Positions 50,654 through 59,397 of a stretch of 64,000 nucleotides of DNA are shown in pieces. Position 1 is the first letter of the stretch, and each line of letters begins with the position of its first letter. Under the pieces are notes generated by a model. The model did not search any database and had not been told where the DNA came from. It saw nothing but the letters and a program-made list of their open reading frames with translations. A program made the translations under genes and the position numbers. The DNA is from Streptomyces sp. NBC_01463 (GTDB lineage Bacteria > Actinomycetota > Actinomycetes > Streptomycetales > Streptomycetaceae), in NCBI GenBank assembly GCA_036227345.1, contig CP109468.1, forward strand, positions 7,998,001 to 8,062,000, given 5' to 3'.

Positions 50654-52474
50654 TCACCGGCGTTGTATCGGGCCTCCGATACGCCGCGCGCGCTGGGTGA
50701 GTCTGCTGCGGAGCCGCATGCTCACCAGGACGCCGACGAGCAGCACGAGGACGACGAGGCTGGTGACCCGCCAGAGGATGCTGTTCAGCACGGTGACCAC
50801 GCCGATGAACGCGAGGCCGAGCAGGAACACCATTTCGCGGAGTTCCTTCTTGAGCTGGTAGGTACGGCTGCAGCGGATGCGTACGGTGGCCAGCCACTGT
50901 CCCTCGACGCCGAGTCCGGACCACAGCCTGCGGTCCAGGAACGCCCACGGCAGGTCCGGATAGGTGCCTAGCGCGTCGAGCGAGCTCGGATAGCGGCTGG
51001 TCATGTCACCGCCGTGCAGCTCGGTCCGGCGGCTCTGCACCTCGTCGCTCGTCTGGATGGCCTTCAGTTCGAGGATCGGCACGATCCCGTTCTCGTCCGG
51101 GAAGCCCTCCAGCACCACGTCATCGCCGCTGGACACGCCGATGAGCTGAAGCGTGAGGGCGTCCAGCAGGCAGACCTCGTGCTCCGCGCTGGCGCGGTCG
51201 CCGTCCTGGATCCGGCAGGTGATGTAGCTCTGCTTGCCGAACAGCAGATCCTGCCAGCGGTGTCTGCGCTTGGGGAGCGTGGCCGGGCGCACCGTGATCG
51301 CTTCGCCCGGCTCGACCCCCACGCAGATCCGCAGCGAGCGGTCGACCTGCACGGTTCGCCGGTCCTCGCGGTCGATGTCGGCAGCGACCACCACGTTGGC
51401 CAGAGCGCCGAGCCGCTCGTGCCGGGCAGCGGGAATCTGAACGTTCTGCACGATCACATGGCTCGGGTGGCGCAGCGTGGCGGCGAGCCCGGCCGAGATC
51501 CTGACGACACCCGAACCGCGCTGGTCGTACGTATCGGGGGTGCGGGCGGCGTGGAAGGCGTTCGGCGGCAGGTCATTGGCCGGGTGGATGTCGTCGTACG
51601 GAATGTTCGACGGCGCCTCGGGGACCAGGTCCTCCAGCCCGGACCGTGTGGTGCGTTCCTCGTCCTGGAACAGCCGGGTGCCCTTCTCGCAGAGCTGTTC
51701 GTCGCCCCGGGCCCGCGAGCTGAACTCGTCGGGCGTGTCACCGAACCACTCCCGCAGGCGCCGTGACTCCGAGAGCAGGTCGGTGAGCAACTGCCGCTCG
51801 CCGGGGTGCGTCCTGGGGGCGCCCGTTCCGTCGTGGATCACGCCGTAGCGGTGTACATACGCGTAGACGCCGCCCAGCCGCTCGCCGGAGGGCAGCTCGA
51901 CGGGGAAGTCGTCGCCCGGCAGGAACACCCGGTCGTACTCGCCACCGGGTGTGAAGACGCCCTCGCTGCCGTCGACGATCTCCAGCTGGGCCGCGTCCAG
52001 CCAGGTGACGAACAGGTCGCGGGTCCTGCCCGGCGTGTGGAAGGGGGACGCCGAGACGTAGCCGAGCGGACTCACATAGGCGGAGACCCCGACCCCGATG
52101 CCGGTGGAGCGGACCTTCACCATGGGAATGGTCGAGGAGACGCCCAGCCCTTCCATCTTGTGCCGCAACTGCGCCGGGCAGGCGTTGGAGCCGATCGAGA
52201 GCACCGGGTACCGCTCCCCGATCAGCGGTTCGTTGGAGCTCATGAGCGCGTAGTCGAGCGGTACGGCACGACTCGACGCGGCGTTGCCGTTGAATCCGTT
52301 GTCCGGGCTCTCCACCAGCCACTGGGCGAGCCGCCGGTTCTGCTTGGGCCGTAACCTCAGGTACTCGTTCCGATGCAGCAGGCCCGATTCCACGGGCCAG
52401 GCCCCCGGGTAGATGAGCGGGTGTTCGCGTGGCGCTTCATCAAGGCCCAATGCCTCAAGAGTGCGTTCGTTCAC
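50654..52474 (-). CDS. Unrecognised 606-aa membrane protein with Cdc48-N-like and GGCT-like regions
   Basis: I do not recognise this as a named family. Residues 90-260 begin VLSIGSNACPAQLRHKM and hold PLGYVSASPFHTPGRTRDLFVTWLD-type strands. The G-S-N-x-x-P-x-x-L start is reminiscent of the gamma-glutamylcyclotransferase fold. Residues 320-460 resemble the double-psi barrel of Cdc48/VAT N-domains: VRISAGLAATL, then RSLRICVGVEPGEAITVRPA, then GVSSGDDVVLEGF. The last 60 residues hold two hydrophobic segments (MVFLLGLAFIGVVTVL and VTSLVVLVLLVGVLVSM), so it is a C-terminally anchored cytoplasmic protein. The GTG start has a poor ribosome site. No operon partner is seen. Confidence 0.7.
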   Translation of the reverse strand: MNERTLEALGLDEAPREHPLIYPGAWPVESGLLHRNEYLRLRPKQNRRLAQWLVESPDNGFNGNAASSRAVPLDYALMSSNEPLIGERYPVLSIGSNACPAQLRHKMEGLGVSSTIPMVKVRSTGIGVGVSAYVSPLGYVSASPFHTPGRTRDLFVTWLDAAQLEIVDGSEGVFTPGGEYDRVFLPGDDFPVELPSGERLGGVYAYVHRYGVIHDGTGAPRTHPGERQLLTDLLSESRRLREWFGDTPDEFSSRARGDEQLCEKGTRLFQDEERTTRSGLEDLVPEAPSNIPYDDIHPANDLPPNAFHAARTPDTYDQRGSGVVRISAGLAATLRHPSHVIVQNVQIPAARHERLGALANVVVAADIDREDRRTVQVDRSLRICVGVEPGEAITVRPATLPKRRHRWQDLLFGKQSYITCRIQDGDRASAEHEVCLLDALTLQLIGVSSGDDVVLEGFPDENGIVPILELKAIQTSDEVQSRRTELHGGDMTSRYPSSLDALGTYPDLPWAFLDRRLWSGLGVEGQWLATVRIRCSRTYQLKKELREMVFLLGLAFIGVVTVLNSILWRVTSLVVLVLLVGVLVSMRLRSRLTQRARRIGGPIQRR

Positions 52475-52590
52475 CTTGCTTCTGACCTTCCCCGGAAATT
52501 AGGAATACGGGCGCAGTGCGTCCGACATCCTAGTGAACCGGGCACCGCGCCTCCCAGAAGGCCAGAAGGTGCGAATCCGCTCAAGTGTTC

Positions 52591-53619
52591 TCAGGACGGG
52601 CGCAGTTCGCCCGAACCGCGGGCGATCAGTCGCGTCGGGAGTTCGACGCGGGCCGGTGAGTGGTCGGCCCCGTCGAGGCGGCGGAAGAGATGTTCGGCCG
52701 CGGTGCGGCCGACTGCCGCCGCGTCCTGGGAGATGACGGTGATGCCGAGCAGATCCGCCAGCTCGATGTCGTCGAAGCCGACCAGGGCGACCGGCCGCTC
52801 CCGGCCCGCGAGGACGCGCACCGCGGTCACCGTCACACGGTTGTTGCCCGCGAAGAGCGCGGTGACGGGTTCCGGGCCGGAGAGCATGGTCTCGGCGGCC
52901 ACCCGGACGCGGTCCGGGTCCGTGGAGCCGAGTGAGACCCAGGAGTCCTCGACGGTGATCCCGGCGTCGGTCATCGCCGTGTGGTAGCCGCGCAGACGCT
53001 CGGTGGCGGTGTGGATACGGGGCTGGTCACCGATGAAGCCGATCCGGCGGTGGCCGTGGGCGATCAGGTGGGAGACGCCCTCGCGGGCGCCGCCGAAGCT
53101 GTCCGAGAGGACCATGTCGGCATCGATCCGGCCCGCCGGGCGGTCCACGAACACCGTCGCTATGCCGGCCTTGATCTCCGGTTCCAGATAGCGGTGGTCG
53201 TCGCCGGCCGGAATCACGATCAGCCCGTCGACGCGGCGCGCGCACAACGCGAGGACGAGTTCCTGCTCGCGCTCCGGGTCCTCGGCGCTCGAACCGTTGA
53301 TGAGCAGGGCGCCGTGCGCCCGTGCCACCTCCTCCACCGCGCGGCTCAGCGGTCCGTAGAACGGGTCGGCGAGATCCTCCAGGACCAGGCCGATGGAGGC
53401 GGTGCGGCCCTTGCGCAGTACCCGTGCGCTGTCGTTGCGGCGGAAGCCCAGCGCGTCGATGGCCTCCTGGACGCGGCGCTCGGTGTCGGGTGTGACGCCC
53501 GGCTCGCTGTTGACCACCCGGGAGACCGTCTTGAGGCCCACTCCGGCGCGGGCGGCCACATCCTTCATGGTCGGCCTGTTGCCGTAACGGGGCTCGGGGT
53601 GACGGGTGGTCTCGGCCAC
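52591..53619 (-). CDS. LacI-family transcriptional regulator
   Basis: This 342-residue repressor starts at GTG 53619 with AGGACAG upstream. PTMKDVAARAGVGLKTVSRV is the helix-turn-helix and NDSARVLRKGRT the hinge. The sugar-binding domain has GLVLEDLADPFYGPLSRAV, HGHRRIGFIGDQP and ALVGFDDIELADLLG. It is divergent from a ROK kinase gene, and the perfect palindrome GACAACGTTGTC lies between them. The same palindrome before the GH92 gene at 8295 extends its likely regulon to mannan breakdown. Confidence 0.93.
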   Translation of the reverse strand: MAETTRHPEPRYGNRPTMKDVAARAGVGLKTVSRVVNSEPGVTPDTERRVQEAIDALGFRRNDSARVLRKGRTASIGLVLEDLADPFYGPLSRAVEEVARAHGALLINGSSAEDPEREQELVLALCARRVDGLIVIPAGDDHRYLEPEIKAGIATVFVDRPAGRIDADMVLSDSFGGAREGVSHLIAHGHRRIGFIGDQPRIHTATERLRGYHTAMTDAGITVEDSWVSLGSTDPDRVRVAAETMLSGPEPVTALFAGNNRVTVTAVRVLAGRERPVALVGFDDIELADLLGITVISQDAAAVGRTAAEHLFRRLDGADHSPARVELPTRLIARGSGELRPS

Positions 53620-53716
53620 GGTGCGCTGTCCTGTCGTCGGGTACGGGGCTGTCCGGACGGACCGCGGAGGGTACCGCTGGGGCGGCCGGAGGGTGTGGCG
53701 TCGAGCATAGGCCCTG

Positions 53717-53752
53717 GACAACGTTGTCAGCTGAATGGAGACTATGCAGACT
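53717..53752 (+). promoter_or_regulatory. GACAACGTTGTC operator and promoter between LacI and ROK genes
   Basis: The 12-bp palindrome spans 53717-53728. It overlaps a possible -35 TTGTCA (53724-53729), followed after 17 bases by CAGACT (53747-53752). A bound LacI protein would block the kinase promoter and the divergent regulator promoter. Confidence 0.65.
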
Positions 53753-53801
53753 ATTCACTGAAGCCGCAGGTCCGCCCCCTCACCATCCGGAGCCCACACC
53801 G

Positions 53802-54758
53802 ATGCATACCGACCTCGTCGCCGCGCTGGACATCGGCGGCACCAAGATCGCCGGAGCGTTGGTGGACGGCGACGGCACGCTCCGCGTGCGGGTGCAGCGT
53901 CCGACGCCCGCCCGGGAGGACGGCGAGACGGTGATGGCGGCCGTCGGTGAGGTGCTGGCCGAACTGACCGCCTCCCCGCTGTGGGGCCGGGCCACGGCCG
54001 TCGGGATCGGCAGCGCGGGTCCGGTGGACGCCGCGGCCGGGACGGTCAGTCCCGTCAACGTGCCCGGCTGGCGGGGCTTCCCGCTGGTGGAGCGGGTGAG
54101 CAGGGCGACCGGCGGGCTCCCGGTCGAGCTGGTCGGCGACGGCGTCGCGATCACCGCGGCCGAGCACTGGCTCGGCGCCGCCCGCGGCCATGACAACGCG
54201 CTGTGCATGGTCGTGTCGACCGGGGTCGGCGGCGGGCTCGTCCTCGGCGGTTCGCTCCACCCCGGCCCCAGCGGCAACGCGGGCCACATCGGGCACATCA
54301 GCGTGGATCTCGACGGCGATCCCTGCCCGTGCGGGGCGCGCGGCTGCGTCGAGCGCATCGCGAGCGGCCCCAACATCGCCCGCCGCGCCCTGGAGGGCGG
54401 CTGGCGGCCCGGCCCGGACGGCGACGCGTCGGCGGCCGCGGTCGCGGCCGCCGCACGGGCGGGCGACCCGGTCGCCGTCGCCTCGTTCGAACGCGCCGCG
54501 CAGGCGCTGGCCGCGGGCATCGCCGCGACGGCCACCCTGGTCGAGATCGACATCGCGGTGATCGGCGGCGGAGTGGCCGGCGCCGGCGAGGTGCTGTTCG
54601 CCCCGCTGCGCACCGCCCTGCGCCGGTACGCGACGCTCTCGTTCGTCCAGCAGCTCACCGTGGCACCGGCGGTCATGGGCAACGACGCCGGACTCGTGGG
54701 CGCGGCGGCCGCGGCCTTCGCCGCACGGGTCACCGCGGACGGGGCTGTGTCCGTCTAG
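53802..54758 (+). CDS. ROK-family sugar kinase
   Basis: This 318-residue cytoplasmic kinase phosphorylates a hexose. AALDIGGTKIAGALVDGDG is the ATP phosphate motif and GNAGHIGHI carries the zinc-binding and substrate histidine. CPCGARGCVERIASG is the ROK C-x-C-G-x-x-G-C-x-E signature. The N-terminal HTH of ROK repressors is absent, so this is a kinase, of glucokinase, mannokinase or fructokinase type. GGAG lies nine bases upstream. It is divergent from the LacI gene and shares the palindrome. Confidence 0.93.
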   Translation: MHTDLVAALDIGGTKIAGALVDGDGTLRVRVQRPTPAREDGETVMAAVGEVLAELTASPLWGRATAVGIGSAGPVDAAAGTVSPVNVPGWRGFPLVERVSRATGGLPVELVGDGVAITAAEHWLGAARGHDNALCMVVSTGVGGGLVLGGSLHPGPSGNAGHIGHISVDLDGDPCPCGARGCVERIASGPNIARRALEGGWRPGPDGDASAAAVAAAARAGDPVAVASFERAAQALAAGIAATATLVEIDIAVIGGGVAGAGEVLFAPLRTALRRYATLSFVQQLTVAPAVMGNDAGLVGAAAAAFAARVTADGAVSV

Positions 54759-54867
54759 CGGCGGTCCGGCTCTCCGGGCCGTCACGGAACCGCGGCCGGG
54801 TGGCGACGGCGGCTGTCGTCGCCACCCGGCCGTCCCGAGGACCTTCTGCCTCCCCGGGGCGGCGGCC

Positions 54868-56913
54868 TCAGCAGGTGATGCGGAGGTCCGCCCAGTCTGC
54901 GTGGTCGGAGTCGACGCCGTCGCCCCCGTCGGTGACCACCAGACGCACGACCTGCGCACCGCTCACGTCGGCCGAGACCGGCTGCGCGGCCATCGCGTTG
55001 GTCAGCACCCCGGTCGATGCCGCCTTCGTGCCGTCCGCCCAGATCTCGAAGCCCACGCTTCCCTTGTCGTCGCCCTTCTCGTCGTCGACCCCGACTCGGG
55101 CCGTCAGCGCGCTGCACGCGCCGCCCGTGTAGAACTCGACGGCACTGTCCGCGTGCACCCCCAGCCCCTTCGCGTACACCTCGCCGCCGATGGTGAGCGG
55201 ATGGCCGTCACCGGCCGCGCTCTCACCGTTGCTGGTGTCCTTCTCGACCGGTCCGTAGCCGTTGGCCGCGGAGAGCTGCGGCAGATCGCTCAGGTAGCCG
55301 TCGCCGGCCGGTGGCGCCACCACCACGTGGGCCTGGAACGGTACGGAGGTCCGCACCCGCTGTCCCGAGGGCGAGCGGTACTGCGCGGTGAGTGTCAGAT
55401 CGTAGGCACCGGTTGCCGTGCCGGCCGGAGCCGTGACGCGCCAGCGGGTGGTCAGCGCCCTGCCGGTCGGCAGGGCGGCAGCCGTGGTCGCGGAATCGGC
55501 CCTGACCCGCCAGCCGGCCGGCCCGGAGAGCGCGGCCGACACCTTCACGGCGGGCGTCCGGCCCAGGCCGGTGACCGTGGTGGTCAGCTGCTGCGTGCGG
55601 CCGGCCTCCACGAACGGGTTTGTGCCGAGCCCCAGTTCCACCGCGGGCGGATAGGCGGCCCAGTCGCTGTCGGCGGCGACACGCAGCAGGACGGTCCCAT
55701 GGGCCGGGACGGTCGCCGAGAGGCTGCCCGCCGTGTTCTGCGTGGTGTGCGCCCAGAGATCGCGCACGGTGTACGCGGAGGCCTGCGGCAGCCCCGCCGC
55801 CGTAGCCGTCGTGGAGATCCGCTGCGCGCTCCCGGTCTCGTTGAACAGCGCCACCACCCGGCTGCCGTCCGCCATCTCCTTGGCGACGACCCAGCGCCCG
55901 CCCTCGGACGAGAGCACGGTGCCCTGCTTGCCGAGCGGGTCCTGGTCGACGGCGATGACCTCGTGGTTCGCGAGGATCTCGTACGTCTCGGGCGTCGCCG
56001 TGCGCAGATCGGAGCCGATGAGCAGGGGTGCGGCCATCACCGACCACATGGAGAAGTGGGTGCGGTACTCCGTGTCCGTCATCCCGCCGTTCCCGACCTC
56101 CAGCATGTCGGGGTCGTTCCAGTGGCCGGGGCCCGCGGCCGCCGCGAGCGGCAGGTTCTGCTTCATGATCGACAGCATGCTGCCCCAGCTGTCGTTGATG
56201 TCGCCCGTGGTGCGCCAGAGATTGCCCAGACCGGCGGCCCACTCCCAGGGTTTGTTCTCGCCCCATTCGCAAATGCTGTAGACGATGGGCCGGCCGGTCG
56301 CGGCCAGCGCGTCACGCATCGTCGTATAGCGCTCCTTGGCGTCCACGCCCTGGTTGTTGCAGTTGTCGTACTTGAGATAGTCGACGCCCCAGTCTGCGAA
56401 CTGCTGAGCGTCGCTGTACTCGTGCCCGAGCGCGCCCGGGAGTCCGACGCTGTCGCAGGTCTTGGTGCCCGCGCTGGTGTATATGCCGAGCTTGAGCCCC
56501 TTCGAGTGGACGTAGTCGGCGACCGCCTTGATCCCGTTCGGGAATCGCGCCGGATCGGCTTCCAGCTTGCCGTCCGCGTTGCGCTGCGGCTTCGCCCAGC
56601 AGTCGTCCAGATTGACGAACTCGTAGCCCGCTTCCCTGAGTCCCTTCGCCACGAAGATATCGGCGATGCCCTTCACCATCGCCTCGTCGAACTCGGCCCG
56701 GCAATGGGTCGAGTTCCAGTTGTTGAACCCCATGGGGGGTGTGAGGGCGAGACCGTTGCCGGCCCGCGCGGCGCCTGGTGTCGCGGACGCGGTGGCGGGG
56801 GACTGGGCGGCGGCGGGAACGGTGACTCCCGCCGCGCACAGCAGGCCCGCGGCGAGCGCTCCGATGACTCTGCGGCGGCCTGTTCGGGTTGTACGGCTTG
56901 GAAGATGACGCAT
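54868..56913 (-). CDS. Secreted GH27 alpha-galactosidase with NEW3 and NPCBM domains
   Basis: This 681-residue enzyme starts at ATG 56913 after AGGAGG and has a signal peptide (RRRVIGALAAGLLCAAGVTV). The GH27 barrel starts LALTPPMGFNNWNSTHC. The nucleophile Asp is in VDYLKYDNCNNQG and the acid/base Asp in GHWNDPDMLEVGNGG. After the barrel and its beta-sandwich come an alpha-galactosidase NEW3 domain (residues 430-530) and a C-terminal NPCBM sugar-binding domain (KGLGVHADSAVEFY, VGFEIWADG). It would release galactose from galactomannan or raffinose sugars. It is divergent from the ABC importer that follows. Confidence 0.94.
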   Translation of the reverse strand: MRHLPSRTTRTGRRRVIGALAAGLLCAAGVTVPAAAQSPATASATPGAARAGNGLALTPPMGFNNWNSTHCRAEFDEAMVKGIADIFVAKGLREAGYEFVNLDDCWAKPQRNADGKLEADPARFPNGIKAVADYVHSKGLKLGIYTSAGTKTCDSVGLPGALGHEYSDAQQFADWGVDYLKYDNCNNQGVDAKERYTTMRDALAATGRPIVYSICEWGENKPWEWAAGLGNLWRTTGDINDSWGSMLSIMKQNLPLAAAAGPGHWNDPDMLEVGNGGMTDTEYRTHFSMWSVMAAPLLIGSDLRTATPETYEILANHEVIAVDQDPLGKQGTVLSSEGGRWVVAKEMADGSRVVALFNETGSAQRISTTATAAGLPQASAYTVRDLWAHTTQNTAGSLSATVPAHGTVLLRVAADSDWAAYPPAVELGLGTNPFVEAGRTQQLTTTVTGLGRTPAVKVSAALSGPAGWRVRADSATTAAALPTGRALTTRWRVTAPAGTATGAYDLTLTAQYRSPSGQRVRTSVPFQAHVVVAPPAGDGYLSDLPQLSAANGYGPVEKDTSNGESAAGDGHPLTIGGEVYAKGLGVHADSAVEFYTGGACSALTARVGVDDEKGDDKGSVGFEIWADGTKAASTGVLTNAMAAQPVSADVSGAQVVRLVVTDGGDGVDSDHADWADLRITC

Positions 56914-57034
56914 CGTTACGTTCCTCCTGGCTCGTGCCGAAACGGGTGGCGACATGTGCACGCCAAGACGAGCGATTACGTTAGAGCGTGTTGAAGTCTG
57001 TTGGAAGAGGGGTGGTGCCGGTTGTTCGGTATCT

Positions 57035-57074
57035 CGTCAAAACCCTTGACGCCACTGCTGGTTGGGGGTGAGAT
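57035..57074 (+). promoter_or_regulatory. Promoter with operator before the sugar importer
   Basis: TTGACG (57046-57051), a 17-base spacer and TGAGAT (57069-57074) form a promoter. CGTCAA-aaccc-TTGACG (57035-57051) is a perfect 6+6 inverted repeat that includes the -35. GTTCGGTTG is directly repeated at about 57085-57103 in the leader. Confidence 0.55.
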
Positions 57075-57122
57075 CCAAGCGCACGTTCGGTTGTGTTCGG
57101 TTGCCTTCCGGAGGAGGGGGTC

Positions 57123-58466
57123 ATGGCGCACTCGTACGACAGGTCAGATCTGCCCGGCAGTGTCGCGGGACATCGGATGTCCCGGCGAAGTCTGCTGCGG
57201 GGCGCGGCAGTCGGAGCCGGCGCGGTCACGCTGCCCGCTCTGCTCACCGCCTGCGGCGGCGGACCCGGCGGTGACGGCAAGACCATCACCCTGGGATCGA
57301 ACTCGTCCGACCCCATTCCGAAGAAGGCGTTCGCCGACGCCTTCAAGGCCTACGCCGCCCAGTCGGACGGCCGCAAGGTGAAGGTCAACACCGTTGACCA
57401 CAACACCTTTCAGGAGAACATCAACCGATATCTCCAGGGCAAGCCCGACGACGTCTTCATGTGGTTCGCCGGAAATCGCATGCAGTTCTTCGCCAAGAAG
57501 GGGCTGCTGCACGACATCAGTGACAACTGGGAGGGCTACGAGGGATTCTCGGACGCCCTGAAGGCCCAGTCCACCGGCGAGGACGGCAAGCAGTACCTCA
57601 CGCCCTACTACTACTATCCGTGGGCCGTGTTCCACCGGAAGAGCCTCTTCACCGAGCGCGGCTATCAGGCGCCCAAAACGCTCGACGAGTACGTGGCCCT
57701 CGCCAAGCAGATGCAGAAGGACAAGCTGGACCCCATCGCGTTCTGCGACAAGGACGGCTGGCCCGCCATGGGCACCTTCGACTACATCAACATGCGGACC
57801 AACGGATACGAATTCCACAAGAGCCTGATGGCAGGCGAGGAGGCCTGGACCGACAAACGGGTCCGGGAGGTCTTCGACACCTGGCGGCGCCTGCTCCCGT
57901 ACTGCCAGCAGGGCGCCAACGGCCGTACCTGGCAGGAGGCCGCCACCAGCCTGCAGAAGCGCGAGGCGGGCATGACCGTCCTCGGACTGCCGCACCCCGG
58001 GGCCCAGTTCCCCAAGGGCGAACAGGCCGACCTCGACTTCTTCCCCTTCCCCGTCATCAACCCCGAGCACGGCCAGGACGCCGTCGAGGCGCCGATCGAC
58101 GGGTTCCTGCTCGCGAAGAAGTCGAAGAACCTCAAGAACAAGAAGAGCCTGGAGAGCGCCAAGGACCTGCTGAAGTGGCTCGCCACCGGCAAGGCCGAGG
58201 ACATCTACCTGAAGAGCGACCCGAACAACATCGCGGTCAGCGACCAGGCCGACACCTCCCAGTACTCCGCCATCCAGAAGAAGGCCGTCGAGCTGGTCTC
58301 CGGGGCGAAGCAGATCTCCCAGTTCCTGGACCGGGACACCCGCCCGGACTTCTCGTCCACGGTCATGATCCCGGCGATCCAGAAGTTCATCAGCAGCCCG
58401 AACGACGTGGACGGCCTGGTCAACGACATCGAACGGCAGAAGAAGACCATCTTCGCCTCGGACTGA
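57123..58466 (+). CDS. Sugar ABC importer, extracytoplasmic binding protein
   Basis: This 447-residue lipoprotein has a twin-arginine/lipoprotein signal (SRRSLLRGAAVGAGAV then LLTACGG). It has the cluster-D (maltose-type) binding fold, with YLQGKPDDVFMWFAGNRMQFFA, TPYYYYPWAVFHRKSLF and APIDGFLLAKKSKNLK. GGAGG precedes the ATG. It heads an operon with two MalFG-type permeases; no ATPase is present, so the shared MsiK-type ATPase of Streptomyces probably serves. With the alpha-galactosidase next to it, a galactoside is a reasonable substrate guess. Confidence 0.92.
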   Translation: MAHSYDRSDLPGSVAGHRMSRRSLLRGAAVGAGAVTLPALLTACGGGPGGDGKTITLGSNSSDPIPKKAFADAFKAYAAQSDGRKVKVNTVDHNTFQENINRYLQGKPDDVFMWFAGNRMQFFAKKGLLHDISDNWEGYEGFSDALKAQSTGEDGKQYLTPYYYYPWAVFHRKSLFTERGYQAPKTLDEYVALAKQMQKDKLDPIAFCDKDGWPAMGTFDYINMRTNGYEFHKSLMAGEEAWTDKRVREVFDTWRRLLPYCQQGANGRTWQEAATSLQKREAGMTVLGLPHPGAQFPKGEQADLDFFPFPVINPEHGQDAVEAPIDGFLLAKKSKNLKNKKSLESAKDLLKWLATGKAEDIYLKSDPNNIAVSDQADTSQYSAIQKKAVELVSGAKQISQFLDRDTRPDFSSTVMIPAIQKFISSPNDVDGLVNDIERQKKTIFASD

Positions 58467-58482
58467 ACCGGGAGTACCGACC

Positions 58483-59397
58483 GTGCCGTTCACCTCGGGG
58501 CGGCGCACCGGACGACGGGGCACGCGGCGGTTCACCCGCCGCGACCTCGTCGTGCTCGGGGCGCTGCTCGGCATACCCGTCCTGCTCGACATCGCCATCG
58601 TCTGGGGGCCGACCCTCGCCTCCGTCGTCCTCTCGTTCACCAGCTGGGACGGCATCGGCGACATCGAGTGGGTCGGGACGCGCAACTACACCAACCTGTT
58701 CACGAACTACCCGCAGTTCTGGCCGGCCGCCCGCCACAACCTGCTCTGGCTCGCCTTCCTCGGCCTGGTCGCCACGCCGTTCGGGCTGCTCCTCGCCGTA
58801 CTCATCGACAGGGGCGTGCGCTTCAGCCGCTTCTACCAGTCGACCCTGTATATGCCCGTCGTGCTCTCCCTCGCGGTGGTCGGCTTCATCGCGCAGCTGA
58901 TCTTCTCCCGCGACCAGGGAGCCCTCAACGCGATCGTCGGCGACACCAGGAACCCCACCGACTGGCTGGGCGACCCCGACCTCAACATCTGGATGGTCCT
59001 GCTGGCCGCCGCCTGGCGCCACACCGGCTACGTGATGATCCTCTACCTCGCCGGCCTCAAGGCCGTCGACTCCTCCCTCAAGGAGGCCGCCGCGATCGAC
59101 GGGGCGAGCGAGGCCCAGACCTTCTTCCGCATCGTCTTCCCCACGCTGCGCCCGGTCAACATCATCGTCGGCGTCATCACCGTCATCGAGTCGCTGCGCG
59201 CGTTCGACATCGTGTACGCGGTCAACCACGGCCGCAACGGCCTCGAACTGCTCTCGGTGCTCGTCACCGACAACATCATCGGCGAGGCCAGCCGGATCGG
59301 GTTCGGCTCCGCCATCGCCGTCGTCCTGCTGGCCGTCTCCCTGGGATTCGTCGTCACGTACCTGGTCCAGGAACTCCGAGGGGAGAAGAACCGATGA
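58483..59397 (+). CDS. Sugar ABC importer permease (MalF type)
   Basis: This 304-residue membrane protein has about six hydrophobic segments. The EAA loop lies near SSLKEAAAIDGASEAQTFFRI, the cytoplasmic contact with the ATPase. LGAVLGIPVLLDIAIVWG-type residues mark the first segment and SFTSWDGIGDIEWVGTRNY the following loop. The GTG start follows GGGAG. Its stop overlaps the next start by four bases. Confidence 0.93.
   Translation: MPFTSGRRTGRRGTRRFTRRDLVVLGALLGIPVLLDIAIVWGPTLASVVLSFTSWDGIGDIEWVGTRNYTNLFTNYPQFWPAARHNLLWLAFLGLVATPFGLLLAVLIDRGVRFSRFYQSTLYMPVVLSLAVVGFIAQLIFSRDQGALNAIVGDTRNPTDWLGDPDLNIWMVLLAAAWRHTGYVMILYLAGLKAVDSSLKEAAAIDGASEAQTFFRIVFPTLRPVNIIVGVITVIESLRAFDIVYAVNHGRNGLELLSVLVTDNIIGEASRIGFGSAIAVVLLAVSLGFVVTYLVQELRGEKNR

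Noticed and set aside
50654..52474. Calling the 606-residue protein an AAA ATPase
   Set aside because: No Walker A or B motif is present anywhere in it; only the N-domain-like barrel is suggested.
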